Assembly: GCA_951799405.1 (NCBI GenBank)
Contig: OX637356.1
Span: 13,663,229 to 13,727,228 of the forward strand
DNA: 64,000 nt
Direction of reading: 5' to 3'
Source: Agapetus fuscipes
Taxonomy: Eukaryota > Arthropoda > Insecta > Trichoptera > Glossosomatidae
This document shows, piece after piece, positions 9,832-19,918 of the stretch (positions within the stretch are counted from its first letter, which is position 1; each line of letters begins with the position of its first letter). The notes below the pieces were generated by a model. The model saw only the letters and a list, made by a program, of their open reading frames with translations. It did not search any database and was not told where the DNA came from. Made by a program: the position numbers and the translations under genes.

Positions 9832-10045
9832 TGAATAGCTCAGATGGTACAATGCTTGCATTCCATGCCGAGAGCAAGGGTTCGATCCCCACCTAGGGTG
9901 TCAGAAATTATCTACCGTTTCGGTGTCTATTTCAAACCCAACATAAATACCGAGACGGTGTACTCAGCCTTCACAAGAAATGAGAACCAACCCTCTCGGG
10001 AGCTTGCAAGAAGTTGCACTATATGTGTAGCTTAGTTGAGTTGCG
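9832..10045 (+). mobile_element. SINE-2, internally deleted
   Basis: Head TAGCTCAGATGGTACAATGC, B box GGGTTCGATCCCCACC, body through CTTCACAAGAAATGAGAACC, then a jump straight to GCAAGAAGTTGCACTATATG and the terminal GTGTAGCTTAGTTGAGTTGC. About 110 bp of the body are missing relative to 6279-6601. Confidence 0.82.
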
Positions 10046-10511
10046 CCTTTGAAAACTTACGTCTGATATATGTATATTCACATGAAGTCTTAAATGAAAA
10101 CTGTTTGTTAATTTATTACTAACATACAAAGGATAAACATAGGTATAACTGATCCAAATTTTCTCAGAGCATTTTCAATATTCGAGCTGTGATAAAAGGA
10201 AAACTACCTTCTACTACCTAATTGTTTGTGGAAGTTTAAGTTGGCTCACATTTGGTGACCGTCACTTTGTGTTTTGTGTGTTCGCTCAACATTGGCCGCC
10301 CCCACAATATTGTCGGCGGCAATACACTGAAAAGTTTATAATTTCGAGTTTTTCCAGTTAGAAATGTATGGCAGGCGAGTTGGTCCTTTTCTAATGTCAC
10401 ACCCGCTTAAGGCGAAAGTAAATGTTAGAGCTTTTCTAACAGTTGTAGGCAGGCAAAGAGTTCGCACGTTTAGACGAAATAAAAGATAATTTCCCAAACG
10501 AATCATGAAAA
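10046..10511. other. No gene seen
   Basis: No recognised repeat. About 10250-10420 is a slightly GC-richer, apparently unique stretch without a convincing reading frame. Confidence 0.35.
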
Positions 10512-11163
10512 TATAATCTATAATCCAAGATGCAAATATATGTTAACATTTAAGATTAATATTGTTACGAACTATGAGTTTGTATCTAGGTACGCATGTG
10601 AGTAGGTGTGCACTGTGCATGTATGTATCTAGGTATGTGTGCCTAATTACGATGGTGTGTGTCGAACAATCTGGAAGTGTTTAAAAAATCCATTATAGGA
10701 GTATGTGGAGTAATCTAGAAAAAGCAAGAATCGTCTCTTTCGTACCTGTATAAACAAGCTGCAATGGTGCGGAGAGCAAGATCGATTGAAACATTGAGCC
10801 GCAAAGTCAAAAGGCAGAGCACGAAAAGTAATCAGTACTTTTAAAACCGATATTGTGTAAAATAAATCTTGAAAAAGAAATAAATTACTGTTTCATTAAA
10901 AAAAAAACCAAGTAAAATCATAGCAATATTAAGTACATGCCAATAAACAGACACGTGTAAGTAAAATCATAGCAATACTTAGTACATGCCTATAAGCAGA
11001 CACGTGTAAGTTCACGCTTACAAATACTGCAGGTGTACTTACAAAAAAAAACAAACCTCAAATGAACATAGACCCTTCAACTTTTGTTGGCCTTCCCGGA
11101 AACAGGTGTGACTCATTTTTTACAGCCGGAATGGTCAGTCTCATATCAAATTATAAGTCAACG
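10512..11163 (-). mobile_element. Repeat A copy interrupted by an LTR-like insert
   Basis: The A 3' end (TAATCCAAGATGCAAATATA) is at 10512-10562 and the rest resumes at about 10915, finishing at CAAATTATAAGTCAACGG. At the resumption a block of about 50 bp (GTAAAATCATAGCAATA ... CAGACACGTGTAA) is duplicated in tandem. Confidence 0.7.
10563..10912 (+). mobile_element. LTR-like insert in repeat A
   Basis: Begins TGTTACGAACTATG at an abrupt break in repeat A and shows late LTR landmarks (AAAATAAATCTTGAAAAAG followed by AATAAATTACTG). The start TGTTACGAA is shared with LTR-2 (46880). The right end is blurred by an A run, and no TSD could be fixed. Confidence 0.45.
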
Positions 11164-11555
11164 GATTAACTACTATTATTTAAAAACTACAAGTAAATAA
11201 TGTATTATTGGTTGAAAAGGATCACAGCCTCATACAAGTGTGACGACGTTTGCCCGCCGCGAAAAATATTTAAAAAACAAAATTGTACTGAGACCGTTGT
11301 GAATTTTTGTGTCATCCATGCCACGCTAGGATTCGTGGAAATTTTCACGTTTATTTCGTCTGATGGAATTAAATGGAAAATAAAATACGGTGTAGCGTTG
11401 CGGATCTCTAGGCAAGTGAAAGTTGGGGGGTTTTCGGGCATTTGCGCCTCCTCCCCTCCCGGTGAAAGTTTCCCCGTAATTGTGATAGAACAAATTACGC
11501 CACCCCTAAGTCTGGGCAGAATTAAATTAAAGGAAATTAAATTAAACAGTTCCAT
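11164..11555. other. Unassigned; open frame without recognised domain
   Basis: An open plus-strand frame from 11200 runs about 115 codons before it enters the inverted satellite. It has no motif I recognise, and the opposite strand is open too (11205-11624). The second half is GC-richer (CCTCCTCCCCTCCCGG). Not supported as a gene. Confidence 0.3.
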
Positions 11556-12065
11556 TGTAGAACGACGCAGTGACAAAATGACACATGACATAGCGACACA
11601 TGATAAAAAAACACATGAAAGCACGACAGATCACACAACAAGACCTTAGAGAACGACAGATGTCAGAACGGCACAGTGATAAAACGACACATGCCAGAAA
11701 GACACAGTGTCAAAACGACACATGACGAAAGAGACATGACAGCACATATCATGACAAAATATCACAAAAGTTCTATCATGTGATGTTTTTTCATGTGCCA
11801 TTTATGGTATGTTCTGTTTTCGTTATGTTATCATATATTATGTCTTTACACATGTATTGTTATCATGTGCCGTTTTGTCACTGTGTCGTTCTGTCATATG
11901 TCGTTCTGACATGTGTCGTTCTATCATATGTCGTTCTCTCATGTATTGTTATCTTATGTGCCGTTTTGTCACTGTGTCGTTCTGTCATATGTCGTTCTGA
12001 CATGTGTCGTTCTATCATATGTCGTTCTCTCATGTATCGTTATCTCATGTGCCGTTTTGTCCTTC
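11556..12065. repeat. Inverted pair of short-unit tandem arrays (foldback-like)
   Basis: The left part (11556-about 11735) is built of ACGACACATGACA-like units of some 16-18 bp. The right part (about 11775-12062) is built of their inverse, CATGTGTCGTTCTGTCA. The right arm has a higher-order repeat: GTGCCGTTTTGTCACTG recurs with CATGTATTGTTATC at 11851, 11940 and 12031, period 89-91 bp. Inverted arms made of tandem sub-repeats resemble Foldback-type elements. Confidence 0.75.
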
Positions 12066-12394
12066 TGCCATTCCAACCTATCCCTACATTAAGCACCCTC
12101 GGGGTATCGGGAATGTCTAGCATTGAGACGTATTGCCGATGGGAGGCGCCATACGAGGATTGTACACGTGTGTGTAACGGACACCTCGAGAGCGGATAAT
12201 GTATGTGCTGTTTGCGAAATAAATACATTAGGGTGATTCATCTTGTTTTAAGTGAGATGATTGTCGTTTTTTTTTTTGCAAGGGTAATTTATTTTACGTT
12301 ATGTGTTTTATTTTATGTTCAGAATGATCATTTTTACAAAATATTTTGTAATTTTTTTAAAAGTTTTAAATTTGAAAAAAAAAACACATGATAG

Positions 12395-12657
12395 AGTAGA
12401 CTTTAACAGTTTGCTTGAAGCTCCTGTCAAAACGGTTCTAGCATTGTTTGGGGCATGCAGAAAATCCTTTAGTCACCTATAAATACGGAGTGCAGTGCTT
12501 TGGAGGGCATCAGAATCCGATTAGTACCCGAGCCGTTAAGCGAGAATTGCGAAATATTAAATTGTGAACTGAATGTGAGCAAATTCTAAAATAAATTGGG
12601 TACCTACAATAGATTTAATCGAAGTTTTATTAAATTGAACCCAAGCGAATTATAACA
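12395..12657 (+). mobile_element. LTR-3 family LTR-like copy
   Basis: CCTATAAATACGGAG (TATA box near 12478), a downstream block ending AATTGTGAACTGAATGTG, AATAAA at about 12590, then GAAGTTTTATTAAATTG and a terminal TATAACA at 12657. This order matches 1823-2099 (reversed). The 5' limit is uncertain and no matching TSD was found. Confidence 0.5.
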
Positions 12658-13174
12658 ATTCACTTTTGATTTTCGCAATCGAGGTAAGATTTACGCAAAA
12701 TTTTATTCTCGGTGTGCAGAAGGGTTAATGGCACAAGTTACGCGTATTGTTTGGCTGGAAATAACGAATGTCACCATGGCTGTGGGGGGAGTTTTGGAGG
12801 TTTTATTTGCAGAGGGTGGCCAAAGCCAACAGAGCAAGAGTGATTATAGCAGACAAAGAAAGCGGGTAGAAAATAAACACCTTGGAAGGGTTGCTAACTC
12901 TGAACCAAAGGGATCTCTAAAGTTACAAAGTTATGGGGGGCCTAGTAAATGATGAAGTAATGTTGTACAGTTTGAAAAAGAAAATTTATTGCTTGAATTT
13001 TATACAGCGATGTTTTCACTTAAATACCACCCTATTATTCATAAAACGGTAAGAATTTAGAAGACGATTATAATCATTTTTTCTATACAAAAAAATTAGT
13101 AACTTTAGAACTGGTTTAGATGTTAAAAATCTAATAAATAAAGCCGTTTGTTAAATATAAAACTTTCACTTTAT
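12658..13174. other. Unassigned DNA downstream of the LTR-3 copy
   Basis: A 74-codon plus-strand frame (12728-12952, starting MAQVTRIVWLEITNVTM) lies where an LTR element's internal region would start, but it has no zinc knuckle, protease or other gag/pol motif. It could be a leftover or chance. Confidence 0.3.
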
Positions 13175-13260
13175 ACTGTAACTGTAACTCTGTCGCCATT
13201 CCGCTAGGGGTGGCCAGAACCTCTGCAGAGCTGCCTCCATTTTTTCCTATCCTTACATAC
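13175..13260 (-). pseudogene. RTE-beta 3' end fragment
   Basis: Minus strand: ...GGAGGCAGCTCTGCAGAGGT, TCTGGCCACCCCTAGCG, GAATGGCGACAGAGTTACAG. This is the conserved 3' terminus also seen at 18020-18118 and 37860-37945. It is only the last part of the element; it is broken at 13260 by repeat H. Confidence 0.75.
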
Positions 13261-13332
13261 CTCATTTTTGCCTCATTTTTAACGGGAAACCGATGGGAAT
13301 CGGCTTGTATGGCACCCTTTGCCACTGATAGA
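13261..13332. repeat. Repeat H half-copy
   Basis: CTCATTTTTGCCTCATTTTT, AACGGGAAACCGATGGGAAT, then GGCACCCTTTGCCACTG. It matches the arms of the foldback at 6869-7056 and abuts the RTE-beta fragment. Confidence 0.6.
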
Positions 13333-13399
13333 CAGCACTGCGGGGACGATATAAAGCAATACTATATGGAGCTTAGTTGCGTTTTTTTCCGTTATCTAA

Positions 13400-13490
13400 G
13401 ATTGTTTGTATGTACCTACTTACACGTGTCTGTTTGTGGGCATGCATTTGATATGAGCTTCGAATCTTTGCAACTTAGATTCAAGATATA
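13400..13490 (+). mobile_element. Repeat A 3' fragment
   Basis: ACTTACACGTGTCTGTTTGT, GGGCATGCATTTGATATGAG and CTTTGCAACTTAGATTC are the last third of repeat A. Confidence 0.65.
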
Positions 13491-13883
13491 ATTTTTTTGT
13501 GACTAATAATGGTGCGTAAGCTTAGTACTGATATTGGTACATTGCCTGCGTAGCTGCTCAGGCTTAGATAGTGGCGAGGACACACTCTCGCAAGTTTCCC
13601 AGCAAAGTTACACTTGGGCCTAGAGGGGAGAAAGTTAAACAGAGGTCGAGGGCAAAAAACGCCGAGGGACCGCGCTCAACAAACAACTCATTATTTCACC
13701 CGTGTTGACGTCAAGTGCTCCTGAGGGGGAGGACCGAGAGTGAGGACAATGAGGAAAGGGTTGAGGGAAACTACGGCTTAAAGTATGAATCTAACAATGA
13801 CGCTTAGATGCTGGAAATTCTGGAAGAAACGTAATTATTGATATTGATGAGGTGTGTTCAATTAAACCAGCAGACTGTATTGG
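13491..13883. other. No gene seen
   Basis: Mixed composition, no recognised repeat, and no frame with protein-like motifs. Confidence 0.35.
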
Positions 13884-14000
13884 TTGGATCACATCCTGCG
13901 AATGCAAAATCAAAACCGTCAAAATATGGTTATGATGATGGGCCTAAATAGGTGCAGGGCAGTGGGAAAAGCTCGATTAAGGTGGCTGGATGGATATCTT
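13884..14000 (+). pseudogene. Decayed LINE C-terminal fragment
   Basis: One frame reads MDHILRMQNQNR, then AVGKARLRWLDGY. The pattern WxxHILRM...GR..LRWLD is the post-RT signature of several LINE groups. The fragment is short and ends at the edge of the 33-bp minisatellite. Confidence 0.4.
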
Positions 14001-14024
14001 ATCAAGGTACAATTTCAGTTCAGT

Positions 14025-15020
14025 GGTGTACCGGTAGCTTTTCCGTCCTTTCACAGTATTTTGACGGTACTTCTACCGTACCTTTTCAGTACTTTCTGGT
14101 TCCTCTTTGGTTCTATCATGGTTTTTAGCTGTTACCTCTTGGGCCCCTTAACGGTTTTTTCCGTGTCTTTCCGGTTTCTTCCAGGTACCTCTTCAATATT
14201 TTTCACGGTATTTTGCCGGTACCTCTCCGGTTCTTTCACGGTATCTCTTTAGTCACTTCACGATATTTTGACGGTACCTTTTTTAGTCCCTTTACTGTAT
14301 TTTGCTGGTACTTCTTCAGTCCTTTCACAGTTTTTTGCCTGCAATTTCTGGTCCCTTACCAATACCTTTTTGGTTCCTTTACTATATTTCGCCAATACTT
14401 CTTCAGTCCTTTCATGATTTTTTGCCGGTTCCTTATCGGTCCATTTCCGGTAAATCTCTAGCCCCTTCACGGTTTTTTGCCGGTACCTCTCCGGTCCCTT
14501 CCCGGTACCTCTTTAGTTACTTCACGGTATTTTGACGGTTCCTTTTTTAATCCCTTTACTGTATTTTGCCGGTACTTCTTTAGTCATTCACGGTTTTTTG
14601 TCAGTACCTTTCTGGTCCCTTACCAATACCATTTTAAGTCCCTTCAATGTATTTTGTCGTTACCTCTCCGGTACCTTCCCGGTAGCTCTTCGCACCTTTT
14701 TTAGTCGTTTTACTGTATTTTTCCGGTAGCTGCCCTGCCTCTCCGCAGTACTTGCCGTACCTCATATGTCCGTTCACAGTTTTTACCAGTACCTGCCCTC
14801 TCCATTCACTGTGCGAGCCGGTACCTCATCTGTCCCTTCTCACTATTTTGCCGGTACCTGCCTTGTCCCTTCACAGTACTTTCCGGTACCTCTACAGTCC
14901 ATTCCCGGTACTTTTTCAGTCTCTTCACAGTACTTGCCGGTACCTGCCCTGATCCTTTCCAGTATTTTGCCAGTATCTGCCTTGTCCCATCCCAGTACTT
15001 TACCGGTACCTCATCTGTCC
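14025..15020. repeat. Degenerate 33-bp minisatellite, about 1 kb
   Basis: About 30 diverged copies of a unit close to CGGTACCTCTCCGGTCCCTT plus CACGGTATTTTGC. Thirty-three is a multiple of 3, so translation gives an 11-residue repeat around PFTVFCRYLS in whichever frame an indel leaves open. This explains the run of overlapping 60-100 codon frames between 14213 and 15065. No gene is inferred. Confidence 0.9.
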
Positions 15021-15282
15021 CTCCACGCGCTGAGAGCGCTCCTCCTAGGGGACAAGCGGCGTTAACAAGCGCGCGCTAAGTGGGAGCAGCGACACGTCAT
15101 TTCGTCGAGGGCTTTGATATGTAAACGCGGCTGAAAGCGCTGACGACACAGAACACTGCTTCTAGCGCTAGAGAGGGACGGACACCCTCAGATTTAATAT
15201 GTGTATTAGCTACGTAGTTGTAAATTCTAGCTTTTTTCGAGTACAACTATTTCCTTCCACGAAGGCTTAACTAGGTTTCGAT

Positions 15283-15365
15283 CCGTCCGTAGTCTAGTGT
15301 TAAGCGCTTATAACTCGTAAATGGAACGTAAGCGGAGCACAAACAAATACAATTTATATTTCCGA
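15283..15365 (+). mobile_element. SINE-1 head only, partly deleted
   Basis: CCGTCCGTAGTCTAGTGTTA and CGTAAATGGAACG, then GCGGAGCACAAACAAATAC. The B-box bases between are lost. It stops where repeat A begins. Confidence 0.6.
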
Positions 15366-15370
15366 ATATC

Positions 15371-15650
15371 TTATCTAATTTAATCTAAGCTCAGTTGCAA
15401 AATATACATAAGTAACATTAGAGATTCACATTATATGCATTGTCACAAAACAGACATGTTTAAGTTCGCGCTTAAACATGCCGCATGTAATCCTACAATA
15501 TAAAAACCCGAATCTCAAATGAACATACACCCTGCAACTCCTGCCGACCTTCCCTGAAACAGGGGTGACATTGGAAAAGTGAATCATTTTCTACGGCATG
15601 GGTGGTCAGCCGCATACTAACCTATAAGTCAAGGAACATACACAACAAAT
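15371..15650 (-). mobile_element. Repeat A1, first of a head-to-tail pair
   Basis: Minus-strand A1 with 3' tail (TTATCTAATTTAATCTAAGC on the plus strand), central CTTCCCTGAAACAGGGGTGA and 5' end CCTATAAGTCAAGGAACATA plus CACAACAAAT. Confidence 0.85.
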
Positions 15651-15925
15651 TATCTAATCTAATCTAATCTAAGCTGCAAAGATATATATCATTTAAGATT
15701 TATATTAAATGCATTCCCACAAGCAGACATGTATAATTTCGCGCTAACACATGCCGCATGTGGACCTACAATATATAAACCCAATCTCAAATGAACATAA
15801 GCCTGGCAACTCTTGCCGTCCTTCCCTGAAACAGGGGTGACATTGGCAAAGTGAACCAATTTTTATATTATGGGTGGTCAGCCGCAAAACAACCTATAAG
15901 TCAAGGAACATACACAACAAATTAC
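15651..15925 (-). mobile_element. Repeat A1, second of a head-to-tail pair
   Basis: Starts with a clean (TAATC)n tail exactly where the previous copy ends and runs to CAACAAATTACATTTTTAAA. Nearly identical to the copy at 46501-46757 (both share CACAAGCAGACATGTATAAT and TTTCGCGCTAACACATGCCG), so these are among the younger copies. Confidence 0.88.
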
Positions 15926-15970
15926 ATTTTTAAAATCAACAAATTTTAAAATCAACGAATATTCTCTTGG

Positions 15971-16245
15971 AAATCGGTTCAACTCGACACATGCGATCCC
16001 TTCGGGGATAACGCAGCAAGAAGTTACCCTATATATGTAGCTTAGTTGCGTTGCGTTACGTTCTCTTCGCTGGGTAGAAAAGTTCATATACCTTTACCAA
16101 AGACTGGTCACCAAAGGTCCTTCCAGCCTTACAGTAACTACATAGGTCTTGCTTGAGAATTGGCGCTTTCTATGGCAACAACCAAGCTCGCAGAGGGCTC
16201 TGGAGGTGTGATGCATACAAAAACAGCGCTCACCAAATAAATAAG
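15971..16245 (+). mobile_element. Chimeric SINE: SINE-2 tail fused to SINE-1 body
   Basis: 15971-16060 is the SINE-2 3' part (ACATGCGATCCCTTCGGGGA, AAGAAGTTACCCTATATATG, GTAGCTTAGTTGCGTT). It runs directly into SINE-1 body and type-1 tail from 16061 (TTCTCTTCGCTGGGTAG, CTTTACCAAAGACTGGTC, CAGCGCTCACCAAATAAATA). No tRNA-like head is present at the junction. Template switching or nested insertion could both make it. Confidence 0.75.
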
Positions 16246-17407
16246 AATTATTTAGTATTGTTATTATCAATGTTGGTAGCTGCAAGCGCTAGGGTATTAT
16301 TTTTTTTAATGCGTAAATTTATATTTTCGGGAATTCTTTAGAATTCCATCTGATTATTTAAGGAACTTAAAGTTCTTGAAAAATCCAGTATGTGCAACTT
16401 ACTAAGACACTCATATAGTGTAACTTCTAGCTGGTGAGTGGTACCTATTTATTTTTACAGGTTGAGGTAATTTATAAAAAAATGAGAAACAGTTGCCTTA
16501 AAACACTCACCTACTAATTCCATATTATACTACTATACTTTTTGGTTTTTCGTATGTTATTAATGAAACATACTCTATTCTACGAAATAATGTAATAATG
16601 AAATATACGAGTTGCGTTACTCTATTCCACGTAAATAAGGAAAATTATATTTTTTTATGGTTTGTGTATTAAAAGACTCAAAATTCATATTGATTAATTT
16701 TTGTATTTTAGAAACCAAATTCTAATTAAACAATGTTTCTTTTCACAAATATAGAATTTATTTTGATTAAAAATTACTAAGGTTTTTGACCTTGTTGGTC
16801 ATCATCAGGAAAATTCAGATAGTTTCTGGAAAGTGGCTTCATGTTTTGTTTAAAGTATCAGATTTTAAACCAGTATCAGATACTTTTCTAACTGCGATGT
16901 TATGAACAGTTGCATCACGCGTGAGACATCCCTATTCTGTGTCACCTGCACTGACTGGCTCAGAAAAATGTATAATTACTTTTCATCTGCGAATTTCCAG
17001 CGGGAATTTGTGAATTTTCAGTGCAAAAGCGCGAACCCTACATTCTTGGTTCGGGCGCCAGTCGACGGGAATGAATACAATGTTCACGGGAACGACTTTG
17101 TCCCTACGACGTCAAATGTGAATATTTTTAAAAATTGAATTGCAGTCAAATGTTGATATTTAAATATTTTACTTTGAAAATATTAATGAAAAACCATGTA
17201 AATATTATAAATATCACACGGATTTTTGTAGAAAATATTTTTTATTTTTACATGACAGTTAATTAAATATTTTAATTTACTCAGGAACATTTTTGGTTCA
17301 CTCAGTCTTCTCAATAAATGAGTAGCAACTTTCTTAGGAGCTGGAAAACCCTCAATTCAAGTCAAGTCATAGGTTAAATTTCAGACAACTTACCTGAAAA
17401 AATAAAA
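16246..17407. other. AT-rich spacer with a small SINE-2 remnant
   Basis: A short inverted SINE-2 piece sits at 16403-16467 (CATATAGTGTAACTTCTAGC, TATTTATTTTTACAGG). At about 16781-16809 the minus strand reads CTGATGA, a 5-bp hairpin (TGACC/GGTCA) and AAAA, a hammerhead-like layout with one core base off. A 78-codon plus frame at 16902-17138 is not recognised. Otherwise nothing assignable. Confidence 0.45.
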
Positions 17408-17478
17408 AGGTTCCACACTCGTTGCATGTGACTACTTCGGGAAAAAACACGACTAGAAGTTACAATACATGTGATGAT
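17408..17478 (+). mobile_element. Decayed SINE-2 tail
   Basis: GGTTCCACACTCGTTGCATG, ACTACTTCGGG, ACGACTAGAAGTTACAATAC align with the SINE-2 3' part. Confidence 0.4.
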
Positions 17479-17523
17479 GATGAATTTAAAAAATAAATAG
17501 CGCCTTTTATGCCATTATTCATA

Positions 17524-17772
17524 TTCCTTGACTTATAGGTTGGTATGAGGCTGACCACCCATACTGTAAAAAATGGTTCACTTTGCCAATGTCACCCCTG
17601 TTTCAGGGAAGGTCGGCAAAAGTTGTGGGGCTTATATTCATTTGAGGTTTGGATTTTATTTGTAAGTACACATTCAGCATTTGTAAGCGCGAACTACACT
17701 TGTTGGTTTGTGGGCATACATCTGAGAGCTTTAAATGAATATATCCTTGCAACTTAGATTATAGATTATTAT
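17524..17772 (+). mobile_element. Repeat A2
   Basis: Full-length-looking A2: TTCCTTGACTTATAGGTTGG, CACTTTGCCAATGTCACCCC, CACATTCAGCATTTGTAAGC, then CTTGCAACTTAGATTATAGA. The 70-codon frame inside (MRLTTHTVKNGSLCQCHPCF...) recurs in other A copies and is not a gene. Confidence 0.88.
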
Positions 17773-17865
17773 CATTGATTATTATAGATGCAGTGTGTCA
17801 TTGCAAACGTGCTTTATGTGTTTCTAAGTTTTGTTATGTATTGCATTTTTCTATACATAATTTGA

Positions 17866-18118
17866 GGCTGACAAAGTTCATATGCAGAGGAAGTGTGAAA
17901 GGAAAAATAGGTAAGGGCAAACCGGTAGTATGGAGTGATCAGATTGAGGAGATTGTGAAAGAATGGGATATACCAAATGAGCGCAAAATAAGAATACGTA
18001 TGAAAAAGGTGATAGATATGAATGAATTAAAAGATTAATGTAAGGATATGAATAAATGGAGGTAGTTTTGCAGAGGTTCTGGCCACCCGTAGTGAAATGG
18101 TGACAGAGTTACAGTTAC
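17866..18118 (+). pseudogene. RTE-beta C-terminal and 3' end
   Basis: Encodes LTKFICRGSVKGKIGKGKP, WSDQIEEIVKEWDI, then MKKVIDMNELKD, the C-terminal tail typical of this LINE (GRGRP...W.DQI...EW...MKKV...KDR.KW). A premature stop follows KD; homology continues into CTGGCCACCCGTAG and TGACAGAGTTACAGTTACA. 5'-truncated. Confidence 0.8.
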
Positions 18119-18167
18119 ATTTACAGATATATGTAAAATACGTAAAATTATTTCTTTAATGCTCGTG

Positions 18168-18393
18168 TTTTTTTTTTTTAATAGATTTGTGAAGTGGAAT
18201 GCAATGCACCAACCTATTTTACCTGTCAAGTTATCTTCATGCGAAAGCAGAAGTTTGTGTGCATGCAATGGCATCTGTTGAACCAGGGTTGAAGTTGTGG
18301 TCAAGTGGACCGGACGCAGATTTAAACCAACGTTATTGTGTTCCAAATACGCTAGTCGAACATGCGCCTCTATCCCCTCGGCCATAACGCTGT
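18168..18393 (-). mobile_element. SINE-3, best head
   Basis: Minus strand: GCGTTATGGCCGAGGGGATA (Ser/Leu-type A box), GCGTATTTGGAACACAATAA, degraded B box, then AACCCTGGTTCAACAGATGC, AAACTTCTGCTTTCGCATG, AATAGGTTGGTGCATTGCAT and CTTCACAAATCTATT plus A run. It ends where the RTE-beta fragment's flank begins. Confidence 0.82.
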
Positions 18394-18721
18394 CAATTTT
18401 ACACATCTCTCTAAGCATCTTTATCTTTGATTTTCTGCATTCTCAAAGCAGCATTCGGTAAAATGCACTCATTTTGCACAAAAATGCACTTTTTCAGCGC
18501 TCCATCCGGTTAAGCATGGTGGAATAAATGTCCCTGGACATCCAATGGTGAAAAACCCCTTCCTCCCTTCCACCACCACCCAGCTGACTTATATAATACT
18601 TCAACAGTGACTTATACACTTCCGACGGAAACCTGGCATTAGAAGATGGCGCCAGTTCATCCCTCCAGTGCTTGTTTGGTTTATCTACCATTTAATTGAA
18701 CCATGGATTCTATAACCTAAG
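18394..18721. other. No gene seen
   Basis: A 65-codon minus frame (18494-18691) is not recognised. The right edge shares a short block with repeat G flanks (GCTTGTTTGGTTTATCTACC). Confidence 0.35.
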
Positions 18722-18945
18722 GTAAACTAACATTTAAAGCTCATATCAAATGCATGTCCAAAAACAGGCACGTGCAGTTCGCGCTCACAAATCTGAGTGT
18801 GTACTTGCATATTAAAATCGAAACATCAAATGAGCATAAACCCTGCAACTCTTGCCGAACTTCCCTGAAACAGGAGTGACATTGCCAAAGTGAACCATTT
18901 TTAACAGTATAGGGAGTCAGCCTCATACCAACCCATAAGTTAAGG
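18722..18945 (-). mobile_element. Repeat A2
   Basis: ACATTTAAAGCTCATATCAA, GCAGTTCGCGCTCACAAATC, CTTCCCTGAAACAGGAGTGA and CATACCAACCCATAAGTTAA. Faces the next copy in inverted orientation. Confidence 0.82.
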
Positions 18946-18986
18946 TTTTTTTTTTATTATTCTAAAAATGTTTTTATTTGTGTTTG

Positions 18987-19242
18987 TTCCTTAACTAAAA
19001 AGTTGGTATGCGGCTGACCACACATGCTGTAGAAAATTGTTCACTTTGCCAATGTCACCTCTGTTTCAGGGAAGGTCAGCAAGAGTTGTAAGGTGTATAA
19101 TCATTTGAGATTTGGGATTTTATGTTGTAGGTTCACATGCGGCATGTACAAACGCAAACTTATACGTGTCTTCTTGTTAAAATGCATATAACGTGAATCT
19201 ACAATATTACATATCTTTGCAACTTAGATTAGATTAGATAAG
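18987..19242 (+). mobile_element. Repeat A1
   Basis: TTCCTTAACTAAAAAGTTGG to CTTTGCAACTTAGATTAGAT with a pentamer tail. Forms an inverted pair with 18722-18945, separated by about 40 bp. Confidence 0.85.
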
Positions 19243-19244
19243 AT

Positions 19245-19435
19245 TCAAAGATGACTTCTTAATAGGATTGCAAGAATCACATTCCACGAAACAACCAACC
19301 CTCATGTGAGGGTTGTTTTTACAAATTCCCAGTTTTACCAGGATAAATTTGTCTAGTTCACAAACAGATATTGCTCATGGGAAATTACCCCTTATGGACA
19401 TATGACAAACAAGCACTTAGGGAACGAGTTCCCAA
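19245..19435 (-). repeat. Repeat G copy with a small hairpin
   Basis: GATTCAAAGATGACTTCTTA, ATTGCTCATGGGAAATTACC, ATGACAAACAAGCACTTAGG. A perfect short hairpin (CAACCCTCATGTGAGGGTTG) lies inside. Confidence 0.55.
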
Positions 19436-19654
19436 AATTTTACGTTAAACTTGATGGAATCGTATAACCGAAAATCTACGAAAACTAAACACTCAGAAGC
19501 TTTGCTATTTTAGTTTCTTTGAACGTTGTGGTTGAACTGAAAAATGAAGTTCTGTGCTTGGAGGCAAAGCCGTGTGTTATACTCTCTTCTTACCGTACCC
19601 TTATAATACCATCCCCTTTACCGTACCCTCTTAGGGGATGGTTCTGCATACAAT

Positions 19655-19812
19655 GTCTTCCGGTATGTCGAGAGGAAGGCTGCCATACCTTTCCGTTTCG
19701 GGGCTTTTGAGAACCGACGCATTTTCAACGTAGGTATAGATACTATGCTGGGTTTGTAAGGATAGATAATCATATTTTAATTGAATTTAAGATATGCAGG
19801 TGAAAACGTATA
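19655..19812 (-). repeat. Repeat E, inverted copy
   Basis: Reverse complement of 8109-8263 with few differences, extending to CACCTGCATATC-like sequence at its far end. Confidence 0.75.
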
Positions 19813-19918
19813 AATTGATTAGATTGTTATAATGTGCACGGCAAAGTTGACATACTTTATTCACAAAGCTGCAAACTTAAAGAAACGGCAGCGAGCAAAT
19901 TGATGAACCTTACCTAAC

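Noticed and set aside
12040..12199. CRISPR-like array at 11.85-12.06 kb
   Set aside because: Short repeats exist, but there are no unique spacers, repeats are inverted across the centre, and the genome is eukaryotic.
13884..15065. Membrane-like protein rich in F and Y
   Set aside because: Arises from the degenerate 33-bp minisatellite; the frame shifts repeatedly.
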